Assembly (NCBI RefSeq): GCF_011801125.1
Contig: NZ_CP046171.1
Location: 930,001-994,000 of the forward strand
DNA length: 64,000 nucleotides
Direction of reading: 5' to 3'
Source of the DNA: Nocardia brasiliensis
GTDB taxonomy: Bacteria > Actinomycetota > Actinomycetes > Mycobacteriales > Mycobacteriaceae
A program made the position numbers and the translations under genes. Positions 50,401 to 62,200 of the stretch are shown here, one piece after another; positions within the stretch are counted from its first letter, which is position 1; each line of letters begins with the position of its first letter. The notes beneath the pieces were generated by a model. That model did not search any database, had not been told where the DNA came from, and saw only the letters and a list, made by a program, of their open reading frames with translations.

Positions 50401-50930
50401 CCTCCGGGCGACTCGCCGCCGCGGTGACCACCGCGGGGGTGGCCGAGGTCGACGCGCTCACCGAGCAACTGCGAGAACTGCTACCCGGCTACATGATTCC
50501 CGAGACCATCGAGGTGCTCGACGCGATCCCGCTGACCGCCAACGGCAAGCTCGACCGAGCCGCGGTCGCCGCCCGGTTCGCCGAGGACGCCGACGAGCGC
50601 AACGTCTATGTGCCCCCGGCGAACGAGGTGGAGGCGGCGGTCGAATACATCACCGCTCAGGTGCTCGGCCTCGATCGGCTCGGCGTCGAGGCCGACTTCT
50701 TCGACGTCGGCGGCAACTCGATCCTGGCGACCACGCTGACCGGTCAGATTCGCGGACTGCTCGCGGTGCCGGGCTTCGGGGTCACCGGGGTGCTGGAGGG
50801 TCGCACCGTGCGCCGGATCAGCGCGGGCCTGCTCGCCGCCGAGCCGTCGCCGGACCGGCTGGTGCAGGTGGCGCGAATCCTGCTCGAGCTGGCCGAGATC
50901 GACCTGCCCACGCCGGCGGCCCTGGTGTAG
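47490..50930 (+). CDS. NRPS 4: ArCP-Cy-A-PCP (MbtB-like, heterocycle forming)
   Basis: 1146 residues. An aryl carrier protein comes first (SLGMHSMKL, Ser near 35), to be loaded with salicylate by a ligase not in this window. Next is a cyclisation domain, shown by DMVAADAQS (near 225), the DxxxxDxxS signature. The adenylation domain has FTSGSTGEPKG (690), FDLSVYDIFAPLSVGG, GGTTETA in place of YGPTE (831), YRTGDL (916) and NGKLD (1018); the FDLSVYD pattern fits Ser/Thr/Cys activation. Carrier site DVGGNSIL (Ser near 1078). It should make hydroxyphenyl-oxazoline. No terminal thioesterase, unlike MbtB. ATG 47490 follows GAGGAG. Confidence 0.9.
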   Translation: MFGKAELRDMVAADLGVAPETVGYDDDLVSLGMHSMKLMHLAAKWRKQGYDVRSSALALNPTITGWAELLGVSQAAEPSAPAPVAETGSDTDEFALATMQHAYWVGRRQDQRLGGVAAHLYVEFDGHGLEAARMRRAAERLVRRHAMLRAQFLDSGTQRILAEPLVPVCHTLDLSAHAAAEVASTLEDIRQDKSHQRMDVAAGQVVDIAVTVLPDGAHRLHLDVDMVAADAQSYRRILDDLAALYEADDDTLAPLGFTFREYLAAKARTAPDNSADAQWWAQKAPTLPDIPSLPVVPENERPDPARSIRLHHWFDAADKARLQQHAHGNGVTPAVALATVFSEAIARWSARQRFLLNLPLFAREPLHDDIDRVVGDFTNSVLVDVDARTTESMVARAKRLQRELHTAAVHSGYEGLDVLRDLGRLRGAPVTPSVVFTSGLDLGELFSERVTRVFGEPVWILSQGPQVDLDAQVVELAGGLLVNWDIRRDALPDGVAEAMFAEFRDMLTALVRPDADWSAELALALPQAQRAVRDSANDTAADLGGRTLHDTFFALARQHPDRVALRWRDGGSAGYGELADQALAVARALTAAGVAPGDTVAVVVPKGHRQIPAVLGVLAAGAAYLPIGVDQPSARRDRILARGVARVAIVDGAAALPDTVTGVVLADALTGPRLDQPVATSADAIAYVLFTSGSTGEPKGVEVGHRAAANTVDAIGTRFELGRDDRLIGLSALGFDLSVYDIFAPLSVGGALACVDAESERDAAAWAALIAEAGVTVLNCAPGLIGMLLDLATPDQLRSLRLVLTGGDKVKTELAQRTRALVPGLRFVGLGGTTETAIHSTVCEVTDDFPAAWVNVPYGTPLANVRLRVVNERGEDCPDWVLGELWIGGASVADGYRGDPERTADRFVEVDGVRWYRTGDLARYLPDGTVDFLGRADHQVKIRGYRVELGEVEAALLGLAPVREAVALLTSSGRLAAAVTTAGVAEVDALTEQLRELLPGYMIPETIEVLDAIPLTANGKLDRAAVAARFAEDADERNVYVPPANEVEAAVEYITAQVLGLDRLGVEADFFDVGGNSILATTLTGQIRGLLAVPGFGVTGVLEGRTVRRISAGLLAAEPSPDRLVQVARILLELAEIDLPTPAALV

Positions 50931-50983
50931 CGCGCAATGCGTTTCCGCACCGGTTGTTTCGAGAAAAGATTGGTTTGACGTAG

Positions 50984-53900
50984 ATGCGATCGCTGGAAGA
51001 CCTACAGGAAGCGATGCGGGCCAGGCTCGCCGCCGAGGGCCTGGCGGGCACGCCCACCGTGCCGCAGCGCCGGGATCCGTCCCGCGCGGCCATGTCCTTC
51101 GGGCAGCGCTATGTGTGGGCCCACCAGCAGATCTCGCCGGACAGCACCGCCTACAACCTGTGCCTGGCGCTGACCTTCGTCGGCGAGGTCGTCGATGACG
51201 CACTGCGGCAAGCCTTTCTGGCACTGGTGCGCCGCCACGAGGTGCTACGCACCACCTATCACAACGACGAGCACGGCAATCCGTACCAGCGCATTCATCC
51301 CGAACTCGCGCCACGGGTCCGCGACCTCGATTTGACCGCGCTCCCGGCCGATGAGGCGGCGCGCACGCTCGACGCGCGGATCGCGGCGGCCGCGCACGAG
51401 ACATTCGACCTGTCGAACGAGTCGTCCTTGCGACTGGACTTCGTGCGGGTCGACCCGCGCAGGCTCGTCGTGATCGTCGTGATCCAGCACATCGCCTGGG
51501 ACGGCATGACTTTGCCCGCGCTGTCCAAGGATGTCGAGCGGTTCTATCGCGAGGCGATCGCCGGTGCGATCACGGTCGAGCCGCTGCGTCGTCAGGTCGC
51601 CGACTTCGCCGAGTGGGAACAGGACCGCTTCGCGACCGCGGATCACACTGCGGACAGCGACTTCTGGGCCGGTCGGTTCGACGGCGAGGTGCCCGAACTG
51701 CCGCTGCCGTACAACCGGCGCCCGGCCACCGTCACCGAACGCGGCAGCCGCCTGGACCGGCTGCTCGGCGCGGCGGCCGACGCCGGCCTGCGCGGGTTGA
51801 GCGCGGCACTGCGCACGACTCCGTTCTCGGTGTTCCTCGCCGCCTATTACGTCGCGCTGCGCCAGCTCACCGGCCAGGCCGACATCGTCATCGGCACCAC
51901 GGTGGCCAACCGCGAAGAGTCCGGCATGGAGCTGCTGATCGGCAACTTCAGCAACATGATCCCGCTGCGGCTCGACCCGCTGCGCGAGCGGGGGAGCGCC
52001 GACACCTTCGGCGAGTTGGTCGACTACGTGCGGACCGTGACGACCGAAGCGTTCCGGCACAAGAACTTTCCGCAAGAGGGCGTGGTGCGCGCGGTCAACC
52101 GCGCGACCGGCAACGTGGGCTCCGCGCTGTTCGACACCATGGTGCTGTTCCTGGACCAGAAGATCGACGGACCGCAGCTGCCCGGCGCGGTGACCAGCTG
52201 GCAACTGGCCGACCACGGCGCCTCGCTGCTGCCCGTCGCGGTCGAGGCGTTCCTGCACAGCGACCGCGTCGACGTGCAGATCACCTATCGCACAGACCTT
52301 TTCGACGAGCCGACGATCGAGCGACTGCACGACTACATCGACGCGACGCTGGCCGCCGCCGCAGCGGAGCGCAGCGTGGACGAGCTGCTCGTGCTCAGCG
52401 CCGCCGACCGTGCCGCGGTGCGGAGCTGGTCGCGCGGCGGTGTGGTGCCGATCGAGGCGGACAGCGTCGACGCGATGATTCGCGCGTCGGCGCGCGAGCA
52501 TCCCGAGCGGGTCGCGGTGATCTTCGGCGACATCGAGCTGACCTACGCCGAATTCGATGCCAGGGTGAACCGTTTCGCCCGGCGGCTGCTGGAGCGCGGT
52601 ATCCGCGCGGGCGACCGGGTCGGTGTCTTCGCCGAGCGCAGCGAATGGCTGCCCGTGGTCTTCGCGGCCGTGCTGCGTACCGGCGCGGTGTATGTGCCGA
52701 TCGATCCGAGCTATCCCGCCGATCGGATCGAGTTCATGCTCGGCGACGCGGAGCCGGCCCTGCTGGTCCGCTCGGCGCGTCCCGACCGATTGCTGGACCC
52801 GGAATGCACTGCGGGCGTTCCGATCCTGGATCTGGCCGACGAGGCGGAGCAGGGCGCCGCGGCGCGCCTGGACGGAAGCGCGATCCGGCCCGAGGAACTC
52901 GCGCGCCCGATCCACCCGTTCGACGCCGCCTACCTGCTGTACACCTCGGGTACCACCGGCAGACCCAAAGGCGTGGTGAACCACCACCGCGGCGTCGTCA
53001 ACCACGTCCAATGGATGCGCGACTACCTCGGTTTCGGCGCGGAGCGCATCCTGCAGAAGGCGCCGATCGGCTTCGACGTCTCGGTCTTCGAACTGGTCAA
53101 CGCGCTGTGCACCGGCTCGGCCACAGTGCTGCCGCCGCCGGATTGGTGGCAGGCCGATGTGGAGGCGCTGGCGGGCATCATCGATCGGCACCAGATCACC
53201 CAGATCTCGTTGGTGCCCAGCGTGACCCGGGCCTTCCTCGACGCCGCGCCCGATCCGGCCCGCCTGCGGTCCATGCGCTTCGTCTACCTCGGTGGCGAGG
53301 CGGTACCGCCGCCGCTGGTCGAGGAGGCGAGCCGGGTGTTCGGCGGCACCGTCCTCGGTCTCTACGGGCCGACCGAGGCGGCCATGGACCTGATGCACGA
53401 GAACTTCGCGGGGGCGCTGGCCAGGCCGGAGGAGTTCCGGTCGGCGCTGATCGGCCAACCGGAGTGGAATTCGACGGTTTATGTGCTCGACGATCGGCTG
53501 CGGCCGGTGCCGCCCGGGGTGACCGGTGAATTGTATTTGGGCGGTGCGCAACTCGCGCAGGGCTACCATCGCCGCCCCGACCTGAGCGCGGCGACCTTCG
53601 TCGCCTGCCCGTTCGCGGACGAGCCCGGCGCGCGGATGTACCGCACCGGTGACGTGGTGCGCTGGCATCCCAGCGGCAGCATGGAGTACCTGGGCCGGAT
53701 CGACGACCAGGTGAAGGTGCGCGGTCACCGCATCGAGCTCGGCGAGGTCGGCTCGGTGCTGCGTCAGGCGCCCGGCATCGCCGCCGCGGCGGCCATCGCG
53801 ATCAACCGCGACGCCGACGCGGCCTTGGTCGCCTACTACGTGCCCGAGTCGGGATCGGCGTTCGAATCCGGCGCCGAGTCCGAGAATGCCGGCGCCATCA

Positions 53901-56900
53901 GGGCTTTCCTCGCTGATCGGCTGCCCGAGTACATGATCCCCTCGGCGCTGGTGAAATTGGCCGCGCTGCCGCTGACGGCGAACGGAAAGCTGGACCGCAG
54001 GGCGCTGCCCGTGCCCGAACTCGGCGGCGACACCGGTCGCGGCCGGGCGCTGCGTGATCCGGCCGAGCAGGCGGTCGCCGAGGTGATCCGGCAGGTGCTC
54101 GGCCTCACCGCGCAGGTCGAACTGGCCGCCGACGACGACTTCCTCGCGCTCGGTGGCGATTCCATCAGCGCGATCCGGATGGCCTCGGCGCTCAAGAAGC
54201 GCGGCCTGTTGATCAGCACGAGCGCGCTGTTCGCGGCACGCACCATCGCGCTCATCGCCGCGGCCACCGAGCCGATCGACCTGTCGAGCGCGCCCGCGCT
54301 GGTCGAATCCGGCGACGGCACCGGCTGGATTCCGCTGAACCCGATCGCGACCCTGCTGATCGAGCAGAGCGCCGACTACGCCGCCTACAGTCAGGCGACG
54401 GCCGTGGTCACCCCGGCGGGCAGCACCGTCGAGCAGCTGACGTCGGTGCTCGACGCCCTGATCGACCGGCATCCGCTGTTGCGTGCCCGCCTGGCGGCCG
54501 GGCCGGCCGGGCGTACCGCCTACTACGTGCCGCGCACGGATGAGCCGTTCCGTCGCCCCACCCTGTACGACGTCGAGATCGACGGTGCCGCATGGGAATC
54601 CAGCGCGAGCGTCCTCCTGAACGAACAGTTGCGCCGGATCGCCGAGGAACTGGACCCGGCGGCGGGCCGCATGCTCGGTGCGGCCTGGGTGCACACCGGC
54701 GATCGCACGGCGGGCCGGTTGTTGCTGGTGCTGCACCACCTGGTGGTCGACGGTGTCTCGTGGCGCGTCATCCACGAGGATCTACGCAGACTGTGGGCGC
54801 AGGAAGAACTTTCGGCGGCCGACCTCGGCACCTCGGTGCAGGCGTGGAACACCGGACTGGTCCAGCTGGCCGCGGCCGACGCCGTGGTCGAGACCTTGCC
54901 CGCGTGGCAGGCGATCGCGGACAGTGCCGATCCACCGCTCGGCGCGCGGGCATTCGACGCCGCCGTCGACACGGTGGCGACGGTGCGTGAGATCACCGCC
55001 GAGTTGGACACCGCCGACACGCACTACCTGATGACCACCGCCGCGCAGGCCTTCGGCTGCGACTTCCTCGACATCCAAGTGGCCGCGCTCGCCGTCGCCA
55101 CCCGACGGTTCCGGCAGGCCCGCGACCGCGACGCGGACACGGTCAAGCTCACCATGGAACGGCACGGTCGCGTCGAAACCCTCTTCGCCGGAGTCGATCT
55201 CGCCAACGCCGTGGGCTGGTTCACCACCGCCTATCCGGTCGCGCTCACCGTCGCGGCCGAGCCGGACATGGTGGGCGCGGTCAAGGCGGTCAAGGAACAG
55301 CTGCGTGCGGTGCCCGACGCGGGCATCGGCTGGGGGCTGCTGCGCCGCCTCAACGCCGACACCGCGCCGCGCCTGGCCGCGTCCGCGCCGCCGCAGCTCA
55401 GCTTCAACTACATGGGCCGGTTCGCCGTGCCCGACGCGGCGGGCACGGTCCAGGACTGGGATGCCGCACCGGAATTCGGCTACCTCGGCGGTCACGCCGA
55501 CCCGGCCATGCCCGCGCCCGCGCTGCTCGACATCAACACGGTCGCACTGCTCGACAACGAGGATCCGGTGCTGCGAGCCTCGTTCCGTTTCCCGTCAGGG
55601 CCGTTGGCCGACAACGACGTTCGCGAGCTCGCCGACCTGTGGACCGGTGCACTGCGCGAGCTGGCCAAGACCGTGCGCGAGGATCCCGCGCGGCGGCTGA
55701 CCCCGAGCGACGTCCTTGCTCGCGACGTGACCCAGCTCGACCTCGATCGCTGGCAGGCGCTCTACGGCCGCTACGTCGACGTGTATCCGCTCGCGCCGCT
55801 ACAGGCGGGCCTGTACTTCACGGCGATCAGCAGCGCGGGCCGTGACGCCTACACCGTGCAGACCACGATCACCGTGCGCGGCGCGCTCGATGTGCCGCGG
55901 CTGACCCGGTCGCTGAACAACGTGCTGAACCGGTACCCGAATCTGCGCATCGCCGTGTCGGTCTCGCACGCCGGGCAGCCGTACGCGATCGTCGCCGAGC
56001 GAATGGAGTTCCTCGTCGAGGAGGTCGACTTCGCGACGAAGCCGGACGCGCAGGCGCGGCTGCTGGAATTCCTCGACGCCGATCAGGCGGGCGTGTTCGA
56101 CCTGGCGCGTGGTCCGCTGATGCGCGCGACCGTGGTGCACCTGCCCGAGGGCGAGCACATGCTGGTGCTCGCCTCGCATCACATCCTCACCGACGGCTGG
56201 TCCGGTCAGTTGCTGCCGCGCGAGATCTTCGCCGACTACGCCAGCGGCGGCACGGCCGAACCGCTGGGCAACCCGGCGACCTTCGCGGAATTCCTCCGCC
56301 GCACCGAGGACCGCGAACAGGCGACCGAGGCCGTGTGGAACGAGTACCTGGCCGGGGTGCGACCCTGCGTCGTCGCGCCGAACCGGGTGCCTGGCGGCTC
56401 GAAAGTGCCGGTGGCGCACCGCTTCCCGGTCGACGCCGCGGTCGCGGACGGGTTGACCGAGCTGGCCGCGGCGGTCGGCACCACGTTCAGCGCGGTCTGC
56501 CAGCTGGCCTGGGCCAACGTGCTGCGCTACGTGACCGGCGGCGACGCGGCGGTTTTCGGCGAGGTCGTCTCCGGGCGCCCGGCCGATCTCGACGAAGTCG
56601 ACAACGCCATCGGCTGTTTCGTGAACACCGTCCCGGTCGCGATCGAGCTGCCCGCCGAGCAGACCTGGCGGGACAGGCTCACCGACTTTCAGCGCCGCCG
56701 CGCCGAGCTCATGGAATTCCAGCAGTACCGCCTGACCTCGGCGAATCGGGCCGCGGGCGCGCGCAGGCTGTTCGACAGCATGTTCGTGTTCCAGTCCTAC
56801 CCGTCGGGCCGGGACGAACTGGTGCGGTTGCTCGGCGAGGAGCAGCTGGATCTGGTGTCGTTCGAGGGCCGCGGCGCCACCGACAACGCGCTGCTGATCA

Positions 56901-57121
56901 TGATCTTCCCCGCGGACCTGCTGTTCCCGGGCGAACCCCTTCAGGTCGTCGTCTTCTACGCCGAGGACTGCTTCGACGACAACGACATTCAGATCATCGA
57001 GTCCGCTTTCACCAACACCCTGCGTGCCATCGCCGAGGACGCCGATCGCCGGATCGGCGATACCGAGATTCTCGACGACTCGGATCTGGGGATGTTGGTC
57101 ATGCGACGGATGTGGCAGTGA
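50984..57121 (+). CDS. NRPS 5: C-A-PCP-E-C
   Basis: 2045 residues. The first condensation domain has QHIAWDGMT (near 167; first His replaced by Gln). Adenylation domain about 480-1005: [11 protein letters not shown] (652), [10 protein letters not shown] (792), YRTGDV (885), NGKLDR (999). Carrier site LGGDSISAI (Ser near 1060). Epimerisation domain about 1105-1560 with [10 protein letters not shown] (1251) and FNYMGRF (1473). A second condensation domain closes the protein ([21 protein letters not shown] near 1731). The layout suits loading of hydroxylysine, epimerisation, and passing on to the polyketide beta-hydroxy group, where the last C domain could form the ester bond of nocobactin. The ribosome site is weak. 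Confidence 0.87.
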   Translation: MRSLEDLQEAMRARLAAEGLAGTPTVPQRRDPSRAAMSFGQRYVWAHQQISPDSTAYNLCLALTFVGEVVDDALRQAFLALVRRHEVLRTTYHNDEHGNPYQRIHPELAPRVRDLDLTALPADEAARTLDARIAAAAHETFDLSNESSLRLDFVRVDPRRLVVIVVIQHIAWDGMTLPALSKDVERFYREAIAGAITVEPLRRQVADFAEWEQDRFATADHTADSDFWAGRFDGEVPELPLPYNRRPATVTERGSRLDRLLGAAADAGLRGLSAALRTTPFSVFLAAYYVALRQLTGQADIVIGTTVANREESGMELLIGNFSNMIPLRLDPLRERGSADTFGELVDYVRTVTTEAFRHKNFPQEGVVRAVNRATGNVGSALFDTMVLFLDQKIDGPQLPGAVTSWQLADHGASLLPVAVEAFLHSDRVDVQITYRTDLFDEPTIERLHDYIDATLAAAAAERSVDELLVLSAADRAAVRSWSRGGVVPIEADSVDAMIRASAREHPERVAVIFGDIELTYAEFDARVNRFARRLLERGIRAGDRVGVFAERSEWLPVVFAAVLRTGAVYVPIDPSYPADRIEFMLGDAEPALLVRSARPDRLLDPECTAGVPILDLADEAEQGAAARLDGSAIRPEELARPIHPFDAAYLLYTSGTTGRPKGVVNHHRGVVNHVQWMRDYLGFGAERILQKAPIGFDVSVFELVNALCTGSATVLPPPDWWQADVEALAGIIDRHQITQISLVPSVTRAFLDAAPDPARLRSMRFVYLGGEAVPPPLVEEASRVFGGTVLGLYGPTEAAMDLMHENFAGALARPEEFRSALIGQPEWNSTVYVLDDRLRPVPPGVTGELYLGGAQLAQGYHRRPDLSAATFVACPFADEPGARMYRTGDVVRWHPSGSMEYLGRIDDQVKVRGHRIELGEVGSVLRQAPGIAAAAAIAINRDADAALVAYYVPESGSAFESGAESENAGAIRAFLADRLPEYMIPSALVKLAALPLTANGKLDRRALPVPELGGDTGRGRALRDPAEQAVAEVIRQVLGLTAQVELAADDDFLALGGDSISAIRMASALKKRGLLISTSALFAARTIALIAAATEPIDLSSAPALVESGDGTGWIPLNPIATLLIEQSADYAAYSQATAVVTPAGSTVEQLTSVLDALIDRHPLLRARLAAGPAGRTAYYVPRTDEPFRRPTLYDVEIDGAAWESSASVLLNEQLRRIAEELDPAAGRMLGAAWVHTGDRTAGRLLLVLHHLVVDGVSWRVIHEDLRRLWAQEELSAADLGTSVQAWNTGLVQLAAADAVVETLPAWQAIADSADPPLGARAFDAAVDTVATVREITAELDTADTHYLMTTAAQAFGCDFLDIQVAALAVATRRFRQARDRDADTVKLTMERHGRVETLFAGVDLANAVGWFTTAYPVALTVAAEPDMVGAVKAVKEQLRAVPDAGIGWGLLRRLNADTAPRLAASAPPQLSFNYMGRFAVPDAAGTVQDWDAAPEFGYLGGHADPAMPAPALLDINTVALLDNEDPVLRASFRFPSGPLADNDVRELADLWTGALRELAKTVREDPARRLTPSDVLARDVTQLDLDRWQALYGRYVDVYPLAPLQAGLYFTAISSAGRDAYTVQTTITVRGALDVPRLTRSLNNVLNRYPNLRIAVSVSHAGQPYAIVAERMEFLVEEVDFATKPDAQARLLEFLDADQAGVFDLARGPLMRATVVHLPEGEHMLVLASHHILTDGWSGQLLPREIFADYASGGTAEPLGNPATFAEFLRRTEDREQATEAVWNEYLAGVRPCVVAPNRVPGGSKVPVAHRFPVDAAVADGLTELAAAVGTTFSAVCQLAWANVLRYVTGGDAAVFGEVVSGRPADLDEVDNAIGCFVNTVPVAIELPAEQTWRDRLTDFQRRRAELMEFQQYRLTSANRAAGARRLFDSMFVFQSYPSGRDELVRLLGEEQLDLVSFEGRGATDNALLIMIFPADLLFPGEPLQVVVFYAEDCFDDNDIQIIESAFTNTLRAIAEDADRRIGDTEILDDSDLGMLVMRRMWQ

Positions 57122-57158
57122 AGCACCGCGATCGTGGTGCCAGGCAGGAGATCAGGTA

Positions 57159-57923
57159 ATGGCTAGTACACCGGGCTGGATCCGAAAGTTTCACAAACCG
57201 CGGTCCGCGGCCAACCCACCACTGGTGATCTGTCCGCACGCGGGCGGCGGCGCCTCGACGTACCGGCCCTTCTCCAAGGCACTCAGCGCGCATTTCGACG
57301 TGATCCTGCTGCAGTACCCGGGTCGGCAGGATCGAGCGCACGAGCCGGTGCGCGAGACCATCCAGGAGACCGCCGCGGACGCGTTCGACGAATTCGCGCG
57401 CTCGCCGTTCAACCGGGGTGAGCCGATCACCATCTTCGGCCACAGCATGGGCACCATGGTGGCCTTCGAGTTCGCCCGGTTGGCCGAGGCCGCGGGCGTT
57501 CCCGTCCGGATGCTCGGTGTCTCCGGCGCGTGCGCGCCGTGGCAGGTGGCCGATATGCCGCCGCATCCGACCGAGGACGACGAGTTGCTCGACCATGTCG
57601 GCGGGCTGCAGGGGACCGGCGCCGATCTGCTGGCGAACCGCGAGTTGATGCGCATGGCCTTGCCCGCGTTGAAGGGCGACTACCGCGCGTTCGACGCCTA
57701 CACCTGCGCCAAGGACGTCACCATCGGCACCGGTATCCACGCCATGGGCGGCAGCGAGGACGCCTATGTCGGGATCGGTGACCTGTTCGCCTGGCAGCAG
57801 CACACCGAGCGGCAACTGTCGGTGACGATGTTCGACGGCGGGCACTTCTACCTCAATGACCAGGTCGAGGGCATCGCGGAAATCCTTTCCGCCGCAGTGA
57901 CTTCTCCGGAGGCGACCCGATGA
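57159..57923 (+). CDS. type II thioesterase of the siderophore cluster
   Basis: A 254-residue alpha/beta hydrolase. N-terminal PHAGGGASTYRPF, nucleophile motif GHSMG near residue 95, and the final histidine in DGGHFYL near 229 identify an external (type II) thioesterase, which clears wrongly loaded carrier proteins. Length is normal (about 250). ATG 57159 follows GGCAGGAG. The stop overlaps the ketosynthase start (ATGA). The position corresponds to nbtA of N. farcinica; the name is by analogy only. Confidence 0.9.
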   Translation: MASTPGWIRKFHKPRSAANPPLVICPHAGGGASTYRPFSKALSAHFDVILLQYPGRQDRAHEPVRETIQETAADAFDEFARSPFNRGEPITIFGHSMGTMVAFEFARLAEAAGVPVRMLGVSGACAPWQVADMPPHPTEDDELLDHVGGLQGTGADLLANRELMRMALPALKGDYRAFDAYTCAKDVTIGTGIHAMGGSEDAYVGIGDLFAWQQHTERQLSVTMFDGGHFYLNDQVEGIAEILSAAVTSPEATR

Positions 57924-59248
57924 GTACGCAGCAGATCGACGACGATCCGATCGTCGTCGCCGGCCTCGCGGTCGAAGCGCCCGGCGGCATCGACAGCCTT
58001 GCCGGCTTCTGGTCCGCGCTCGCCGAATCGCGTGACCTGATCGGCCCGTTCCCACGGGACCGGGAGTGGCCGATCGAACGGCTGCTGACCCAGTCCGAAG
58101 CCGAAGGGTGGAGCCGCGTGCGCGACGCGGGCGGATTCCTCGACGGCGCCGCCGAATTCGATCCGATGTTCTTCGGCATCACGCCGCGCGAGGCGGTGGC
58201 GATGGACCCGCAGCAGCGGGTAGCGCTGCGGGTCGCGTGGCGCGCGCTGGAGAACGCGGGCATCAATCCGGCGACCCTGGCCGGTGCCGAAGTCGGTTGC
58301 TACATGGGCGCTTCGTACACCGAGTACGGGCCGCGCGGCGACGAGGCGAACGAGCAGACCGGATACCGGGCCACCGGCTCGGCGATGGCCGCCGTATCCG
58401 GGCGCATCTCGAACTGCCTCGGCCTGTCCGGGCCGTCGATGACGGTGGAGGCGGCCTGCGCGTCGTCGTTGGCCGCGGTACATCTCGCGGCGGCGGCGAT
58501 CCGTGCGGGCGAGTGCGACTGGGCGCTGGCGGGTGGTGTGTGCGTGCTGGGCTCGCTCGGTGGTTTCTTCGAATTCTCCAAGGTCAACGCGCTCTCGACG
58601 GATGGGCAGTGCAAGCCGTACGCCGCGGACGCGAGTGGCACGCTGTGGGGTGAGGGTGCCGGCGTCGTTGTGCTGGAACGGGAATCACGCGCCAGGGAGC
58701 ACGGGCACCGGGTGTACGGGCGGGTGCTGGCGACCCGGGTGAACCACAACGGTTCGGGCGCGCCGATCGCGGTGCCGAGCGCGGCGGCGCAGGAGCAACT
58801 GATCGTGAAAACGCTGCGGCAGGCGGGGATCTCGGCGGACCTGATCGGCATGATCGAAGGGCACGGGACCGGCACGGCGGTCGGCGATCCGCTCGAATTG
58901 ACCGCGCTGGCGCGGGTTTACGGTGCGGCCGCCGAGGCGGGCAACGGCCCTCGCCTCGGTTCGGTCAAGTCGAACCTGGGCCACGCGCAGGCCGCGGCGG
59001 GCATCCTCGGCCTGATCAAGGTGCTGCTGAGCGGCCTGCACGGCCGGATCGCGCCCACCAGGCACGCGGAAAACCCGACCACACAGCTGGATTGGGTGCA
59101 GTCGGGGTTGCGGCTTGCCGATCGGTTGGTGGATTGGGCGCCCCGCGACGGGGTGCGTTACGCCGCGGTCTCGTCGTTCGGCGTCGCGGGCACGAACGCG
59201 CACGCGGTCATCGCGATGCCCGTGCTGGAGGAGGAAGTCCATGTCTAG
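57920..59248 (+). CDS. stand-alone beta-ketoacyl synthase (MbtC-like)
   Basis: A 442-residue ketosynthase. The catalytic triad is complete: Cys near 179 in VEAACASSLAAVH, His near 314 in EGHGTGT, and His near 354 in NLGHAQAAAG. It should condense a fatty acyl starter with the extender on the ACP of the next protein, giving the beta-keto acid of the siderophore's lipid part. It starts at ATG 57920, overlapping the thioesterase gene, and overlaps the next gene by 8 bp. Mycobacterial MbtC has the same free-standing layout. Confidence 0.92.
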   Translation: MSTQQIDDDPIVVAGLAVEAPGGIDSLAGFWSALAESRDLIGPFPRDREWPIERLLTQSEAEGWSRVRDAGGFLDGAAEFDPMFFGITPREAVAMDPQQRVALRVAWRALENAGINPATLAGAEVGCYMGASYTEYGPRGDEANEQTGYRATGSAMAAVSGRISNCLGLSGPSMTVEAACASSLAAVHLAAAAIRAGECDWALAGGVCVLGSLGGFFEFSKVNALSTDGQCKPYAADASGTLWGEGAGVVVLERESRAREHGHRVYGRVLATRVNHNGSGAPIAVPSAAAQEQLIVKTLRQAGISADLIGMIEGHGTGTAVGDPLELTALARVYGAAAEAGNGPRLGSVKSNLGHAQAAAGILGLIKVLLSGLHGRIAPTRHAENPTTQLDWVQSGLRLADRLVDWAPRDGVRYAAVSSFGVAGTNAHAVIAMPVLEEEVHV

Positions 59249-62200
59249 CCATCGCCTGCCGGACGGCAGCATTCCGGTCCTGCTGTCCTCGGACGCGCCG
59301 GACTCGTTGCGCCGCGAGGCCGCCGCCATTCTGGGCTACCTGGAGACGCATCCCGGCGTCGGCCCGGATCAGGTGGCCGACATGCTGTTTCGCACCCGGG
59401 TGGCGCGGCGCTATCGAGCGCTGGCCATGGTCACCGAGCGCACCGACCTCGTCGAGGCGCTGCGTGCGGTCGCGGCGGGCGAGGCGCACGCCTCGGTCGT
59501 GACGACGGGCGGCGCGGCCAAGCCGCGCAAGATCGGCTACGTCTTCCCCGGCCAGGGCAGCCAGTACGCGGGCATGGGCCGGATGTTCTACGGCAGCTCG
59601 CCCGCCTTCCGGGCCGCGGTGGACGAGGCCGAGGCGGTCTTCCATGAGCTGTTCGACCTCTCGCCGCGGTCCTACCTGCTGGCCGAGACCGACCCGGGGC
59701 ACAACCTGCTGCGCATCGTGCAGCCCGCGCTGTTCATGCAGATGGTCGGCCTTGCCGCGATGTGGCGGGCGGCCGGGGTCACCCCGGCCGTCACCATCGG
59801 GCACAGCCAGGGCGAGCTGGCCGCCGGTGTGGTGTCGGGCGTGATCACGCTCGCCGACGCCGTGCGCGTGGTGACGCTGCGCGGCGGATTGGTTGACACG
59901 CTGGCCAAGCAGGAGGGCAGGGAAGACACCTACTCGATGGCTGTCGTCGGGGTGGACCGCGAGGAGTGCGAGGCCATCCTGGCCCGCCATTCCGGGTGGG
60001 CCGAGCTCTCGGTGATCAACTCCGCGCACGTGCTCGCCATCGGCGGCGAGAGCGCCACGGTCGCACAGGTGGTCGCCGATCTGACCGCGGCGGGCAAGTT
60101 CGCCAAGGAGATTCGCGTCGGTTACCCGGCGCACACCTCCGTGGTGACCGAGTTCCGGGACAGCTTCCTGGACAAAACGCTGGTGGCCGAACTCGATCGG
60201 GCCGAGTTCACAGCCACCGACATCGAATGCATCGGTTCCACACTGGGGACGGCGATCACCCCCGATCTGCCGGTGGGCGACTACTGGTACTGGAACCTGC
60301 GTAACCGGGTGCGATTCGATCTGGCGATCGCCCGCGCGGCCGAGCGCGGCGTCGACACCTATCTCGAAATCGCCGACCACCCGGCTCTTTTCCTCGCGGT
60401 TCAGGAGAATCTGAGCACCGTCGCGCAGCAGCGTGACTTCCAGACGATCGGCACCTCGCGCCGCACGGCCACCGATCTGCGCGAGTTCACCCGCAACCTC
60501 GGGCTCGTCGCGGTGAGCGACCTCGGCTACGACTGGTCGGCCTTGCGCACGAATTCGACCGCGGCGCCACGGCTTCCGCTGCTCGACTTCCCGAACACGC
60601 AGATGAACCCGAAGCATCTGTGGGCCGCGTACAAGCCCGCCGCCGCGCCTGCCGTTCAGACAACGCGCGTCGCGGGCGAAACCACCGATGGCCCAGCGGA
60701 AGTCGTGGCGCAGGCGACAGTGCACGCGCAACGGCTGGCCGAGCAGTGGGTGCGGTTGGGCGGGCGCGCGCTGGTTCCCCCGCGCACCATCGCGGTGCTC
60801 GACCATGCGGGTGGCAGCGGCGATCTGGTCGCCGCGTTCCGTGCTGCGGCCCCGCGACACGGTGTGTCGATCGTCGATCCGGACCCGGAATCACACAGCG
60901 CGGGAGCGGTTTTCGACACCCTGGTGATCGTCCTGCCCGCGGTGCCCGATGCGGACGCGGGCGCGGCGGTCGAGCAGCTGGCCGGCTTCCTCGGTGAGCG
61001 CGCCTGGCTGCCGAGCCTGGACGGCGTCCGCGATGTGTGGCTGGTCACCACCGGTGGCGAGCACGTGCTCGACTCGGACGTGCCGGACCTGTGCCATGCC
61101 GCGGCGCCCGCGGGCTTCCGCTGCTTGGCGGCCGAACACCTGGGCGTCGCCTTCCGGCACGTGGACCTCGCTGCCGGCCAACCGATTCCCGATGCCGCGA
61201 ACGCGCTCATGGTCGCGCTGCACACCGCGGTGGAGCCGGAGCTCGCGGTGCGCGCCGGCGGGCTGTACGCGAAGCGGCTGGTCGCCGCCGACAGCGGTGA
61301 ACGCCGTCCGCTGGACGGAACGGACCTGCGCGAGGTCGTGATCGTGGGCGGGACCGGCAAACTCGGGCTCGACCTGTGCGAGGAGTTCGTGCGCCTCGGA
61401 GCCGGTCGCATCACCTTGGTCAGCAGGTCGGGCGGGTCCGGCGAGACGACCGAACGGCTGCGCGGCATCGAGCGCCTCGGTGCCACCCAGGTGGTCCTGC
61501 GTCAGTGCGATGTCACCGACGAGGCCGCGGTGCGCGCGCTCGCGGAGCGGTACCGTGACACGCCCGCGGACTTGATCGTCCACGCCGCGGTCGACTACAC
61601 CACCGTTGTCGAGTACACCCCGGCCGCGGTGCGCGCGGCCGCCGCGCCGAAAATCGTTGCGGCGGAACTGATGGTCCGGCACTTCCCGCGCCGGCCGGAC
61701 GGCCGTATCGTGCTGTGCTCCTCGCTCTCGGCCACCGTCGGCGGACTCGGCCACATGGTGTACGCCGCGGTGAACCGGCTGCTCGACGCGGCCGCCGTGC
61801 GCTACCGCGGCCAGGGTGTCGCGTGCACCAGCGTGCAGTGGGGGCTCTGGCGGGAGGTCGGCTTGGGCCGGGACGACGCGATGGCGAAGTTCAGCGGCTC
61901 CGGTCTGCTACCGCTGAACCCGGCGAGCGCGGTCGCCACCGGATTCTCCGCGGCCGCGGAGAACGTCATCGTCGCCACGGCGGATTGGGGGCGGCTCGAG
62001 GCGCTGTTCTCCGCGCTCGGTTTCGGCCCGTTGTTCGGCGCGCTGGAACTGACGAACCTGCCGGTGCCCGAGATACCAGCGCCCGCAGCGGTTCCCGTAC
62101 CCGCGCCGCGTGCTGCCACGGCGGAGACCGTGCCCGCGGCACCGAGCCCGGTCTCGCCGGATACCGCCGAGCAGGTGCGGCTCGCGCTGCGCGCGGTGAT

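Noticed and set aside
51245..54775. Very long antisense open frame (over 1100 codons) opposite NRPS 5
   Set aside because: Composition is the arginine/histidine/glutamine-rich pattern of a reverse-strand shadow in high-GC DNA. The plus strand holds complete NRPS motifs. The same applies to long antisense frames at 35999-38989 and 44550-47360.
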